From the NCBI GenBank assembly GCA_937900135.1, contig CALCDJ010000077.1, positions 1-64,000 of the forward strand: a stretch of DNA of 64,000 nt, written 5' to 3'. Below the pieces are notes generated by a model. It saw only the letters and a list, made by a program, of their open reading frames with translations, was not told where the DNA came from and did no database searches. The translations under genes and the position numbers were made by a program. This DNA comes from an uncultured Blautia sp. (lineage in GTDB: Bacteria > Bacillota > Clostridia > Lachnospirales > Lachnospiraceae). Each line of letters starts with the position of its first letter. The first letter of the stretch is position 1. Shown here one piece after another: positions 26,229 to 34,168 of this stretch.

Positions 26229-27596
26229 ATGATTAATGTAATTGTTGAATTATCCAAGTACATCATTCTTACCCTGATGGTGGTTTATACCTTTCACTGT
26301 TTTTATATGGTGCGCCGTCAGGACGAAGAAGAAAAAAACGAACTGCTGCGAAAACAGCTGATGCTGATTTTCTTTATGGATTTCACGGCATTTCTTGTGA
26401 TCTATCTGAAGACCGAGAAGTTTGAGGTCATCACCTTCTATATAGAAATGATGGTGTTTTTTGCAGCGATCCAGATTCTGTACCGTATTTTTTATAAAAA
26501 AGCATCCATGCTTCTTTTGAACAATATGTGTATGCTATTAAGCGTGGGCTTTATTATGCTGTGCAGACTGGACATTAAGACGGCTACCCGACAGCTTCTG
26601 ATTGCTTCGGCAGCCAGTGTCATCGCTTTGGTGATTCCGGTGATGATCCGTAAAATGAAATTTTTATCAAAACTCACCTGGATTTATGCGGGAGTGGGTG
26701 TTATCCTTCTGGGAGCTGTTCTGGTTCTGGCAGCCACCAGTTACGGAGCCAAGCTGTCTTTGATGGGAATTCAGCCCTCTGAGGCCATTAAGATTACTTT
26801 TGTATTTTTTATGGCTGCGTATCTGTATCGGGATATCACCTTCAAAAAAGTAGTAATTGCCACGGTAGTGGCAGGAATGCATGTGGGAATTCTGGTTCTT
26901 TCCAGAGACCTGGGAAGCGCAGTCATCTTCTTTGCCGCCTATCTGGTGATGATTTATGTATCCACAAAGAAAGCCGCTTATCTGGGACTTGGATTGGCAG
27001 CAGGAAGCCTTGGCTCCATAGTTGCCTACTTCCTTTTTGGACATGTGCGCCAGAGAGTAAGCGCCTGGAGAGATCCCCTGGCGGTTTACCAGAATGAGGG
27101 ATATCAGATCGTCCAGTCTTTGTTTGCCATTGGAACAGGAGGATGGTTTGGCATGGGATTGTGTCAGGGTTCTCCTGAAGTGATTCCGGTGGTAAAAAAC
27201 GACTTTATTTTCAGCGCGATCTGTGAGGAACTGGGAGTTATTTTTGCCATTTGCCTGATTCTTGTATGCATGAGTTTTTTCCTGATGATCGTCAACATTG
27301 CCCTGCAGATCAAGAACCCGTTTTATAAGCTCATCGCCCTTGGTCTTGGAACGGAATATGCCTTTCAGGTATTTCTCACCATTGGCGGTGCAACCAAGTT
27401 TATTCCCATGACAGGAGTAACGCTGCCTCTGGTCAGCTATGGAGGCAGTTCTGTCATGAGTACCATTTTGATGTTAGCCATTATCCAGGGCTTATATATT
27501 TTAAGAGAAGACGAGGACGAAGAAATTGAGAGACATAGAAAAGCGGCAGCCCAAAGAGCTGGAGAAAGAGCGCAAGGTCAGAGAGCGCGAAATTAA
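26229..27596 (+). CDS. FtsW/RodA/SpoVE-family peptidoglycan glycosyltransferase
   Basis: A 455-residue SEDS-family protein with about ten transmembrane segments. LSRDLGSAVIFFAAYLVMIY and the later PMTGVTLPLVSYGGSSVM are diagnostic SEDS motifs; the region QSLFAIGTGGWFGMGLCQGSP is also conserved. It polymerises lipid II with a partner class B PBP, here encoded immediately downstream. The C-terminal tail is charged (DEDEEIERHRK...). The unusually long N-terminal hydrophobic region adds extra segments compared with short FtsW. The 3' end overlaps the PBP gene by 71 nt. Confidence 0.92.
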   Translation: MINVIVELSKYIILTLMVVYTFHCFYMVRRQDEEEKNELLRKQLMLIFFMDFTAFLVIYLKTEKFEVITFYIEMMVFFAAIQILYRIFYKKASMLLLNNMCMLLSVGFIMLCRLDIKTATRQLLIASAASVIALVIPVMIRKMKFLSKLTWIYAGVGVILLGAVLVLAATSYGAKLSLMGIQPSEAIKITFVFFMAAYLYRDITFKKVVIATVVAGMHVGILVLSRDLGSAVIFFAAYLVMIYVSTKKAAYLGLGLAAGSLGSIVAYFLFGHVRQRVSAWRDPLAVYQNEGYQIVQSLFAIGTGGWFGMGLCQGSPEVIPVVKNDFIFSAICEELGVIFAICLILVCMSFFLMIVNIALQIKNPFYKLIALGLGTEYAFQVFLTIGGATKFIPMTGVTLPLVSYGGSSVMSTILMLAIIQGLYILREDEDEEIERHRKAAAQRAGERAQGQRARN

Positions 27597-29004
27597 AAAG
27601 AAAAAACGTGCCCGAAATCGGGAATACACTTTTGTCTCCTGGTTTTTTGTGGCAATTTTCATCAGCCTCATCGGGTATGTGATTTATTTTAATGGAGTAA
27701 AAAGTGAAGAGTTTATCAACAGTCCCTATAACACCAGGCAGGATACGTTTTCGGATCGTGTAATCCGGGGGGACATTGTTTCTTCGGATGGGGAAGTGTT
27801 AGCGACCACCAATGTGTATGAAGATGGTACAGAAGAGAGATACTATCCTTACGAAAATATCTTTTCTCATGCCATTGGATTTGACTCCCACGGAAAAAGC
27901 GGATTGGAATCAGAAGCCAATTTCCAGCTTCTCACATCCCATGCTTTTTTCCTGGAACAGATGAAAAATGAGTTTCGGGATCAGAAAAACATGGGAGATA
28001 CGGTGAATACAACCTTAAATGCCAATCTTCAGGTAACTGCATATCAGGCTCTTGGAGACCGGAGGGGAGCGGTGTTTGCCATGGAGCCTTCCACCGGAAA
28101 AATTCTGGTCATGGTAAGTAAACCGGATTTTGACCCCAATAATCTGGATGAAAACTGGGAATATCTTATCAACGATGAGACAAACAGCAGTCTTTTGAAC
28201 CGAGCCACCATGGGACAATATCCTCCTGGTTCCACCTTTAAGATTGTAACTGCTTTGGATTATTTCCGTACCAGGAAAACCCTGGAGGGATATTCCTACC
28301 TTTGCCAGGGAAGCATTACCATGGATGAGCATACCATTCAGTGCTACAATGGAACGGTGCATGGTCAGGAGGATTTCTATTCAGCTTTTGCCAGTTCCTG
28401 CAACTGTGCTTTTGCCGATATGGGAACAGCCCTGGGAGGGGCCTCTATCCGTAAGACCAGCGAGGATCTTTTGTTTAACAGGAAACTTCCTCTGACCTCT
28501 TATAAAAAGAGCAGCTTTTCTCTGGATGGATCTTCTGGGACGCCTCTGGTGATGCAGACTGCTATTGGACAGGGAAATACGTTGGTTTCTCCGGCACATA
28601 TGGCTCTGATTACCAGCGCCATTGCCAACGGCGGTGTGCTTATGAAACCCTACCTCATTGATTCTGTGGTAAACAACAACGGAGATCCAGTAAAGGAAAC
28701 AGAGCCGGAGGTATACAAAAGGCTGATTACCACCAACGAGGCCAATGTGTTGGGAAAATTAATGAAAAATGTTGTGGATTACGGTACTGCTTCTGCGCTT
28801 AGTGGAAGAGGATATACTGCTGCGGGAAAGACCGGTTCTGCAGAATTTGATGAAAGTGGTTCCAGTCATTCCTGGTTTGTGGGGTATTCCAATGTAGACG
28901 CGCCAGATCTGGCAGTGGCAGTGATCGTAGAAAACGGAGGAACCGGAAGTGAAGCGGCCGTTCCCATTGCCGCACAGCTTTTTGATGCATATTACTATAA
29001 TTAA
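27526..29004 (+). CDS. Class B penicillin-binding protein (transpeptidase)
   Basis: A 492-residue membrane-anchored DD-transpeptidase that cross-links peptidoglycan with the SEDS protein encoded upstream. After a strongly basic cytoplasmic tail there is one transmembrane segment (about 35-55). Catalytic motifs are complete: SxxK at Ser236 (PPGSTFKIV), SxN at Ser291 (SSCNCAF) and KTG at Lys434 (AAGKTGSAEF). The dimerisation domain is short, as in PBPA/SpoVD-like small forms. The start is a TTG inside ftsW preceded by GAGGACG; no in-frame ATG or GTG exists before the catalytic domain, so this is the best start. Confidence 0.9.
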   Translation: MRDIEKRQPKELEKERKVREREIKKKKRARNREYTFVSWFFVAIFISLIGYVIYFNGVKSEEFINSPYNTRQDTFSDRVIRGDIVSSDGEVLATTNVYEDGTEERYYPYENIFSHAIGFDSHGKSGLESEANFQLLTSHAFFLEQMKNEFRDQKNMGDTVNTTLNANLQVTAYQALGDRRGAVFAMEPSTGKILVMVSKPDFDPNNLDENWEYLINDETNSSLLNRATMGQYPPGSTFKIVTALDYFRTRKTLEGYSYLCQGSITMDEHTIQCYNGTVHGQEDFYSAFASSCNCAFADMGTALGGASIRKTSEDLLFNRKLPLTSYKKSSFSLDGSSGTPLVMQTAIGQGNTLVSPAHMALITSAIANGGVLMKPYLIDSVVNNNGDPVKETEPEVYKRLITTNEANVLGKLMKNVVDYGTASALSGRGYTAAGKTGSAEFDESGSSHSWFVGYSNVDAPDLAVAVIVENGGTGSEAAVPIAAQLFDAYYYN

Positions 29005-29029
29005 TGTTTGGAATGGACTGGATTTTTTG

Positions 29030-29058
29030 TTGCCAGTTTTCTGAAAAAGAGGTATACT
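29030..29058 (+). promoter_or_regulatory. Promoter of the Nudix gene
   Basis: TTGCCA (29030-29035), a 17-nt spacer ending AAAAAGAGG, and TATACT (29053-29058). Confidence 0.7.
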
Positions 29059-29129
29059 GTATGTAGTTTAGATTGAAACAGCTACTGGAAGCAGTAACTG
29101 AACACACGCATAACAGGAGGGATTGCGAA

Positions 29130-29582
29130 ATGATAGAGGCAACGAGCTGTGGCGGTGTGGTAATTCATCGAGGTAAGATACTGGCACTTTATAAATCTTA
29201 CAAGAACCGTTATGAAGGGTGGGTATTGCCCAAGGGAACCGTGGAAGAGGGCGAGACTCATCAGGAAACCGCACTCCGGGAAGTGCGGGAGGAAGCAGAT
29301 GTACGGGCTTCCATCGTGAAATATATTGGCAGAAGTCAATACAATTTTACAGTTCCAGAGGACATGGTCAGCAAAGAAGTCCACTGGTATCTGATGACGG
29401 CGGATAATTATCATAGTAAACCTCAGAGGGAGGAGTATTTCGTGGACTCCGGATACTACAAATTTCACGAGATCTATCATCTGCTTCGGTTTTCCAATGA
29501 GAAGCAGATCGTGGAGAAGGCGTATCAGGAATACCTGGAACTCAGAAGCGCCGGCCTTTGGGGAAAACAGCGCAGATATTGA
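29130..29582 (+). CDS. Nudix hydrolase
   Basis: A 150-residue hydrolase of nucleoside diphosphate-linked compounds. The Nudix box is GTVEEGETHQETALREVREE followed by ADV, matching Gx5Ex7REUxEExGU except that the usual glycine before the last residue is Asp. PKG upstream of the box fits diadenosine polyphosphate or MutT-like members, but the substrate cannot be deduced. The ATG at 29130 follows AGGAGGG; earlier in-frame codons lack a site. It has its own promoter and terminator. Confidence 0.88.
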   Translation: MIEATSCGGVVIHRGKILALYKSYKNRYEGWVLPKGTVEEGETHQETALREVREEADVRASIVKYIGRSQYNFTVPEDMVSKEVHWYLMTADNYHSKPQREEYFVDSGYYKFHEIYHLLRFSNEKQIVEKAYQEYLELRSAGLWGKQRRY

Positions 29583-29598
29583 AAGAAATGAGAGAAAT

Positions 29599-29622
29599 AG
29601 GGCTGTGTTTTTACGCAGCCCT
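29599..29622 (+). terminator. Terminator after the Nudix gene
   Basis: AGGGCTGTG-ttttta-CGCAGCCCT, nine base pairs with one wobble, followed by GTTTAGATTTT. Confidence 0.7.
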
Positions 29623-29696
29623 GTTTAGATTTTAGGAGAAATGGGAATGCTCTTCATAAGAAATAAGAACCCGTTTTGGAAGTATGGTGGATAGAA

Positions 29697-30008
29697 ATGA
29701 TGAAATGGCTGGACAGATATTATCTGGGAGAAAGTATAAAGGAACCTTATAAGATCCGAAGGAAGATAGAAGCAGGCAAGGCAACACCGGGAATTTACCT
29801 GATAACTTTATCTGACAATCCCCATAACCTTCTGGAAATCCTGCCCTCGGTTGTCCTTCTGCAGAAGCGGGCCATGGGCTTTTGCCCGCAGGTTGTGGGA
29901 ATGGCCAGAGGAAAGGCGGAAGCCATGGAGCTGGTTCGCCAGATCATAGAAGAAATCTACCAGGAAACCGGTTCTTTTGAAGTTGAAGAATATATAAAAA
30001 ACAGGTGA
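29697..30008 (+). CDS. Conserved hypothetical protein upstream of ytfI
   Basis: A 103-residue cytoplasmic protein I do not recognise. It is mixed alpha/beta in appearance, with KIEAGKATPGIYLITLSDNPHNLLEILPS in the middle (quoted loosely) and an acidic C-terminal helix; no signal peptide or membrane segment. The ATG at 29697 is preferred to a TTG at 29676, with GGTGG as a weak ribosome site. It ends 4 nt before the DUF2953 gene, so it probably belongs to the ytfI-gerW operon, but a sporulation role is only inference. Confidence 0.65.
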   Translation: MMKWLDRYYLGESIKEPYKIRRKIEAGKATPGIYLITLSDNPHNLLEILPSVVLLQKRAMGFCPQVVGMARGKAEAMELVRQIIEEIYQETGSFEVEEYIKNR

Positions 30009-30012
30009 GCGC

Positions 30013-30948
30013 ATGTTACATATTTTATGGATGATTCTCAAGTGCATACTGATCCTTGTGGGAATTCTTCTGGGTATCCTGGCAGCGGTGATCCTTCTTC
30101 TTCTGTTTTGTCCTGTTCGCTACCGGGCAGAGTTGGTGAAGCATACGCCGGATTTCTCAATGATGGAAGGAGAAGCCTGTGTCAGCTGGCTGTTTCATGG
30201 AATTGCCTTCGTTATTGGAAGAAAAGAGGGAAAGCTGTGGCAGGAGATTCGGATTCTTGGTTTTCCTCTGGATTTACAGAAGAAAAAAGAAAAAAAGAAG
30301 GGGAAGAGTCAGGAAGAGACAAAAGAGAGAACATCGGTGAAGCCAACGCCGGCGGAACCGATATCAGAAGAACCACTGTTCCCGGAACAACCTGAGAAGC
30401 AGAAAACGTTGTCAGAACAACAAAAAAATCTGGAAGAACCATCCCAAAAAGAAGGGGCGGAGAGCCATGGCTTTGAGAAGCCCCAGAGGAAGTTTTCTTT
30501 CAGGAATAAAATACAGGGATTTCTGGAAAAACTAAGAGGGACTTTCAGGAAATGGACGTTAACAATCCAGTCGATCTATGCTAAAATAGACTGGTGGAAG
30601 GCTTTTTTTTTCAATGAGAGGATTCAGGAAGCCATCCGGTTGTCACGAACAACCCTCTGGAAGCTTCTGAAACATGTGTTTCCAACAAAAATTCAGGGTA
30701 CGCTTACCTTTGGCAGTGAGGACCCTTCTCTGACAGGTGCGGCGCTGGCCATTCTTGGGATGACCATGCCTTTCCATAAAAACGCCATAGAGATTCAGCC
30801 TTTGTTTGAGGGGAGAAACGTTCTGGAAGGAGAGGTCTCCTTTCGTGGAAGGGTTTATGGCATTGTTTTTGTAAAAGCTGCACTTGCAATATATTTTAAC
30901 AAAGATATCAAATACACGATCAACCGATGGAAATATAAGGAGGATTAA
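30013..30948 (+). CDS. ytfI: DUF2953 protein (YtfI-like)
   Basis: A 311-residue protein with an N-terminal transmembrane segment (about 8-35), FCPVRYRAEL typical of DUF2953, a lysine- and glutamate-rich low-complexity linker around residues 85-165, and a C-terminal domain with TLTFGSEDPSLTGAALAILG. In Bacillus subtilis ytfI sits directly before the sporulation gene ytfJ, exactly as here. The molecular role is unknown; it probably helps the GerW/YtfJ-type protein at the forespore membrane. Confidence 0.82.
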   Translation: MLHILWMILKCILILVGILLGILAAVILLLLFCPVRYRAELVKHTPDFSMMEGEACVSWLFHGIAFVIGRKEGKLWQEIRILGFPLDLQKKKEKKKGKSQEETKERTSVKPTPAEPISEEPLFPEQPEKQKTLSEQQKNLEEPSQKEGAESHGFEKPQRKFSFRNKIQGFLEKLRGTFRKWTLTIQSIYAKIDWWKAFFFNERIQEAIRLSRTTLWKLLKHVFPTKIQGTLTFGSEDPSLTGAALAILGMTMPFHKNAIEIQPLFEGRNVLEGEVSFRGRVYGIVFVKAALAIYFNKDIKYTINRWKYKED

Positions 30949-30952
30949 GACT

Positions 30953-31327
30953 ATGGCAAACGAAAACAATTTTAACGACACAGTAAACTCATTGTTTAAA
31001 GGAATGGACAGCTTCATTTCCGCAAAAACAGTTGTGGGTGAGGCAATCCATATTGGAGATACCATTGTCCTTCCTCTGGTTGATGTGACCTTTGGCATGG
31101 GCGCAGGCGCATTCAGCGGACAGAATAAGAACAACGGCGGCGGTGGTATGACCGGTAAGGTAACGCCAAGCGCGGTTCTGGTAATTCAGGATGGAACCAC
31201 CAAGCTTGTGAATATTAAGAATCAAGATGGATTGACTAAGGTACTGGATATGGTTCCGGATTTTGTAAACCGTTTTTCCTCAAAGAATGCAGCCGCAGCA
31301 GATGGAGATCAGGCAACGGAAGAATAA
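30953..31327 (+). CDS. GerW-family sporulation protein (YtfJ)
   Basis: A 124-residue protein of the GerW/YtfJ family. SLFKGMDSFISAKTVVGEAI at the N-terminus, TIVLPLVDVTFGMGAGAF, a glycine-rich run GGGGM and the segment PSAVLVIQDG are family features. GerW-type proteins are needed for proper germination response in some spore formers. The start at 30953 follows AAGGAGG; an upstream in-frame ATG at 30884 would overlap ytfI. Presence suggests the organism comes from a spore-forming lineage. Confidence 0.88.
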   Translation: MANENNFNDTVNSLFKGMDSFISAKTVVGEAIHIGDTIVLPLVDVTFGMGAGAFSGQNKNNGGGGMTGKVTPSAVLVIQDGTTKLVNIKNQDGLTKVLDMVPDFVNRFSSKNAAAADGDQATEE

Positions 31328-31406
31328 AAAGCAGCAGTGTTTTTATGCATAGACAGGGAGTTTTTGCATAAAATAGAATAAACCAAAGAGACGGGGCTGA
31401 CAGAGT

Positions 31407-31544
31407 ATGGGACGGCTTTTGGGGTTTATGCTGTTTTGTATAGGAATTGGAATGGTGATCGGACTTATGATCGCAGAGAATGTGATCCTGGTTATTGCGT
31501 CAGCTGTCTGCCTGTTGTGCGGTTACCATTTGTTTTGCAGATAA
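31407..31544 (+). CDS. Small 45-residue membrane protein
   Basis: An open reading frame of 45 codons from ATG 31407, too short for most gene callers. The product is almost entirely hydrophobic with two segments, MGRLLGFMLFCIGIGMVIGL and a second one ending GYHLFCR, with Glu between them. It resembles the tiny two-helix proteins often found beside gerW in clostridia. The ribosome site is weak (ACGGGG 11 nt upstream), and an inverted repeat follows the stop at once, which supports a real 3' end. Function unknown. Confidence 0.5.
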   Translation: MGRLLGFMLFCIGIGMVIGLMIAENVILVIASAVCLLCGYHLFCR

Positions 31545-31550
31545 GAAAGC

Positions 31551-31600
31551 TTCAGAGGCAGGTGTGATACAGGAAAATTTCCTTCACATCTGCCTCTGAA
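31551..31600. terminator. Long hairpin after the small ORF
   Basis: TTCAGAGGCAGGTGTGA pairs with TCACATCTGCCTCTGAA (17 bp, one G-U) around a 16-nt loop. The T-run is poor on the plus strand; a short CTTTCTT follows on the minus strand. It lies between convergent genes. Confidence 0.6.
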
Positions 31601-31624
31601 ATTATAACAGCGCTGATATACAGG

Positions 31625-31656
31625 CAAAAAAAGAACCCCCGCATCTTCTGCGAGGG
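31625..31656 (-). terminator. Terminator of rpmB
   Basis: On the minus strand CCCTCGCA-gaaga-TGCGGGGG is followed by a T-run (31625-31632 on the plus strand as A). Confidence 0.8.
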
Positions 31657-31670
31657 CTGGTAAGTGCTAC

Positions 31671-31859
31671 TTACGCTCTTTCTACTTTGCCGGATCTTAA
31701 GCAAGAAGTACATACATACATCTTCTTTGCTCCGCCGTTTGCAGTCTTAACTTTAACGGATTTTACGTTGGATTTCCACATCTTATTGGATCTTCTATGG
31801 GAATGACTCACATTGTTTCCGAAATGAGCACTTTTTTCACAAATTGCGCATTTAGCCAT
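31671..31859 (-). CDS. rpmB: 50S ribosomal protein L28, zinc-ribbon form
   Basis: A 62-residue ribosomal protein. GNNVSHSHRRSNKMW and the C-terminal SGKVERA are typical of L28. Two CxxC pairs, CAIC at residues 4-7 and CTSC at 50-53, mark the zinc-binding C+ form; the Bacillus main copy lacks them. The start at 31859 follows AAGGAGGTG; a much longer in-frame reading upstream has no support. Single-gene unit with its own promoter and terminator, divergent from the asp23-yloV-recG operon as in Bacillus. Confidence 0.95.
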   Translation of the reverse strand: MAKCAICEKSAHFGNNVSHSHRRSNKMWKSNVKSVKVKTANGGAKKMYVCTSCLRSGKVERA

Positions 31860-31896
31860 GATAGCACCTCCTTGACGCTTTTTTTCAACGTATTTT

Positions 31897-31925
31897 ATTT
31901 TAACAGATGAAATAGGCTTTTGCAA
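31897..31925 (-). promoter_or_regulatory. Promoter of rpmB
   Basis: On the minus strand TTGCAA (31920-31925) and TAAAAT (31897-31902) with a 17-nt spacer. Confidence 0.6.
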
Positions 31926-32040
31926 GCAAAAAAAGGAAAATTGTAAAAATAAAATCGCATTTTTGAAAAATCCAGCAAAATAGAACCTTTCTGAAATCTC
32001 AAAAATTGAGTAATTCTCAAAATCATATTTCTTTTTCCGG

Positions 32041-32056
32041 AAAAAGAGGGTATAAT
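32041..32056 (+). promoter_or_regulatory. Promoter element of the asp23-yloV-recG operon
   Basis: AAAAAGAGG-g-TATAAT (32041-32056), 35 nt before the asp23 start. The -35 position is poor, so activity may depend on the conserved AAAAAGAGG block or a TTTTTCC/GGAAAAA palindrome next to it. Confidence 0.55.
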
Positions 32057-32090
32057 ATCTACATACTGTGAATAAATGGAGGGAAACCAT

Positions 32091-32450
32091 ATGAATGGAC
32101 GTATAGATTCAGGACTTGGTCAGATCGTGATCGAAACCGATGTGATCGCGACTTATGCAGGAAGTGTTGCAGTGGAATGCTTCGGAATCATAGGCATGGC
32201 TGCAGTCAGCATGAAGGACGGCCTTGTGAAGCTTCTCCGCAGAGAGAGTCTGCAGCATGGCATTAGCGTTACAATTACAGAAGATAATAAAATTCGCCTG
32301 GATTTCCATGTTATCGTGTCATACGGTGTGAATATCAGCACGATTGCGGACAATCTTGTAAGCAATGTCAAATATAAGGTTGAAGCCTTTACAGGACTGG
32401 AGATCGATAAGATCAATATTTTTGTAGAAGGCGTACGCACCATAGATTAA
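32091..32450 (+). CDS. yloU: Asp23/Gls24 family protein (YloU)
   Basis: A 119-residue protein of the Asp23/Gls24 envelope-stress family. It starts MNGRIDSGLGQIVIETDVIATYAG; the segment CFGIIGMAAVSMKDGLVKLL and the C-terminal VNIFVEGVR-like KINIFVEGVRTID are characteristic. Its partner gene yloV follows 17 nt downstream, as in Bacillus and most clostridia, and the pair lies between rpmB and recG. The precise role is unclear; a link to fatty acid or envelope homeostasis has been proposed. Start at 32091 follows GGAGGG. Confidence 0.9.
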   Translation: MNGRIDSGLGQIVIETDVIATYAGSVAVECFGIIGMAAVSMKDGLVKLLRRESLQHGISVTITEDNKIRLDFHVIVSYGVNISTIADNLVSNVKYKVEAFTGLEIDKINIFVEGVRTID

Positions 32451-32467
32451 GATTAGAGGAGGAACCA

Positions 32468-34144
32468 GTGGTGAATAGAAAGACCATAGATGCCAAATTA
32501 CTTTCCAGAATGTTTCTGGCAGGAGCTAAGAACCTGGAAGCCAAAAAAGAATGGATTAACGAGTTGAATGTATTTCCGGTGCCGGATGGCGATACAGGAA
32601 CCAATATGACTCTGACAATCATGTCAGCAGCCGCAGAAGTCAGCGCCCTTTCAGATCCGGATATGGAGACATTGGCTAAGGCCATTTCTTCCGGTTCCCT
32701 GCGTGGAGCAAGGGGAAATTCCGGCGTTATTTTATCTCAGCTTCTTCGTGGATTTACAAGAGGGGTCAGAAAATTAAATGAGCTGGATGCAGAGGCAATT
32801 GCTGCAGCTATGGAGAAGGGTGTAGAAACTGCTTACAAGGCAGTTATGAAGCCCAAGGAAGGTACTATTTTGACAGTTGCCAGGGAGGCTGCTTCCAAGG
32901 CAGTGGAAATTGCAGAAGAGGCAGAGAGTCTGGAGGCCTTTTTTGCGGAAGTATTTGCTCATGCGGAAGAAACACTGAAGAGAACACCGGAAATGCTCCC
33001 GGTTCTCAAAGAAGCAGGTGTGGTGGATTCCGGCGGACAGGGACTTCTGGAAGTATTCCGTGGCGCAATAGACGGTTATCTTGGCAAAGAAATTGATTAT
33101 TCTGCATTTGAGAAGAGCTCCGGTCCGGCTGTGACCAAGATTTCTCCTCAGGCAGAAGCAGATATTAAATTTGGATACTGTACCGAATTTATCATTCTTC
33201 TGGAAAAAGAAATGCCGGAAGAGGAAGAACACGAATTTAAGAAATTCCTGATGTCCATCGGTGATTCCATTGTACTGGTGGCAGATGATGAAATCGTGAA
33301 GGTACATGTACACACCAACCATCCAGGAGAGGCCATTGAACGGGCGCTGACCTATGGCGCTCTTTCCCGCATGAAGATTGACAACATGAGAGAAGAACAT
33401 CAGGAGAAGCTCATCAAGGATGCGGAGAAACTGGCGAAAGAACAGGAAGCTCAGGAGCAGGAGGCGCTTAAGAACGAGCCCCCCAAGGAGGTTGGTTTTA
33501 TTTCCGTATCAGCGGGTAACGGACTTACAGAGATTTTCAAGGAGCTTGGTGTGGATTACCTCATCGAAGGCGGTCAGACCATGAATCCAAGTACAGAAGA
33601 TATGTTAAATGCCATTGATAAGGTCAATGCCAAAACGATTTATATCTTCCCGAACAACAAGAACATTATTCTGGCAGCCAACCAGGCCAGAGATCTTACC
33701 GAGGATAAAGAGATCATTGTAATTCCTACCAAGACCATTCCCCAGGGAATTACAGCGCTGATCAGCTTTGTTCCGGAAAAGGATTCCGCAGAAAATGCCC
33801 GGGGTATGGAGGAAGCCATTGCCAAGGTTAAAACCGGTCAGATTACTTATGCAGTTCGAGATACCAGAATTGATGACAAAGAGATCCATGAGGGGGATAT
33901 CATGGGAATCGGTGACCATGGCATGCTCGCAGTAGGCAAGAAGCGTGAGGAAGTTGCCATGGATACAGTGGAAGCCATGATGGATGAAGACGCAGAAGTG
34001 ATCAGTGTCTATTATGGTGTGGATATTCCGGAAGAAGAAGCAGAAGAACTTGCATCCCGTCTGGAAGAAGCTTATCCGGATTGTGAAGTGGAACTGAACA
34101 TGGGCGGACAGCCAATTTATTATTATGTGGTTTCCGTGGAATAA
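32468..34144 (+). CDS. yloV: DAK2 domain/DegV-like fusion kinase (YloV, FakA-type)
   Basis: A 558-residue protein with an N-terminal DAK2 (dihydroxyacetone-kinase-like L) domain, where NVFPVPDGDTGTNMTLTI and SLRGARGNSGVILSQLLRG carry the nucleotide and metal-binding residues, a middle domain, and a C-terminal domain. FakA in Staphylococcus phosphorylates fatty acids bound by FakB (DegV-family) proteins; a degV gene is present at 39.6 kb. Two GTG starts are possible (32468 and 32471), both after GAGGAGG; the first is given. Operon with yloU and recG. Confidence 0.9.
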   Translation: MVNRKTIDAKLLSRMFLAGAKNLEAKKEWINELNVFPVPDGDTGTNMTLTIMSAAAEVSALSDPDMETLAKAISSGSLRGARGNSGVILSQLLRGFTRGVRKLNELDAEAIAAAMEKGVETAYKAVMKPKEGTILTVAREAASKAVEIAEEAESLEAFFAEVFAHAEETLKRTPEMLPVLKEAGVVDSGGQGLLEVFRGAIDGYLGKEIDYSAFEKSSGPAVTKISPQAEADIKFGYCTEFIILLEKEMPEEEEHEFKKFLMSIGDSIVLVADDEIVKVHVHTNHPGEAIERALTYGALSRMKIDNMREEHQEKLIKDAEKLAKEQEAQEQEALKNEPPKEVGFISVSAGNGLTEIFKELGVDYLIEGGQTMNPSTEDMLNAIDKVNAKTIYIFPNNKNIILAANQARDLTEDKEIIVIPTKTIPQGITALISFVPEKDSAENARGMEEAIAKVKTGQITYAVRDTRIDDKEIHEGDIMGIGDHGMLAVGKKREEVAMDTVEAMMDEDAEVISVYYGVDIPEEEAEELASRLEEAYPDCEVELNMGGQPIYYYVVSVE

Positions 34145-34168
34145 GCATCCGGAGAGAAAGGGATTTTT

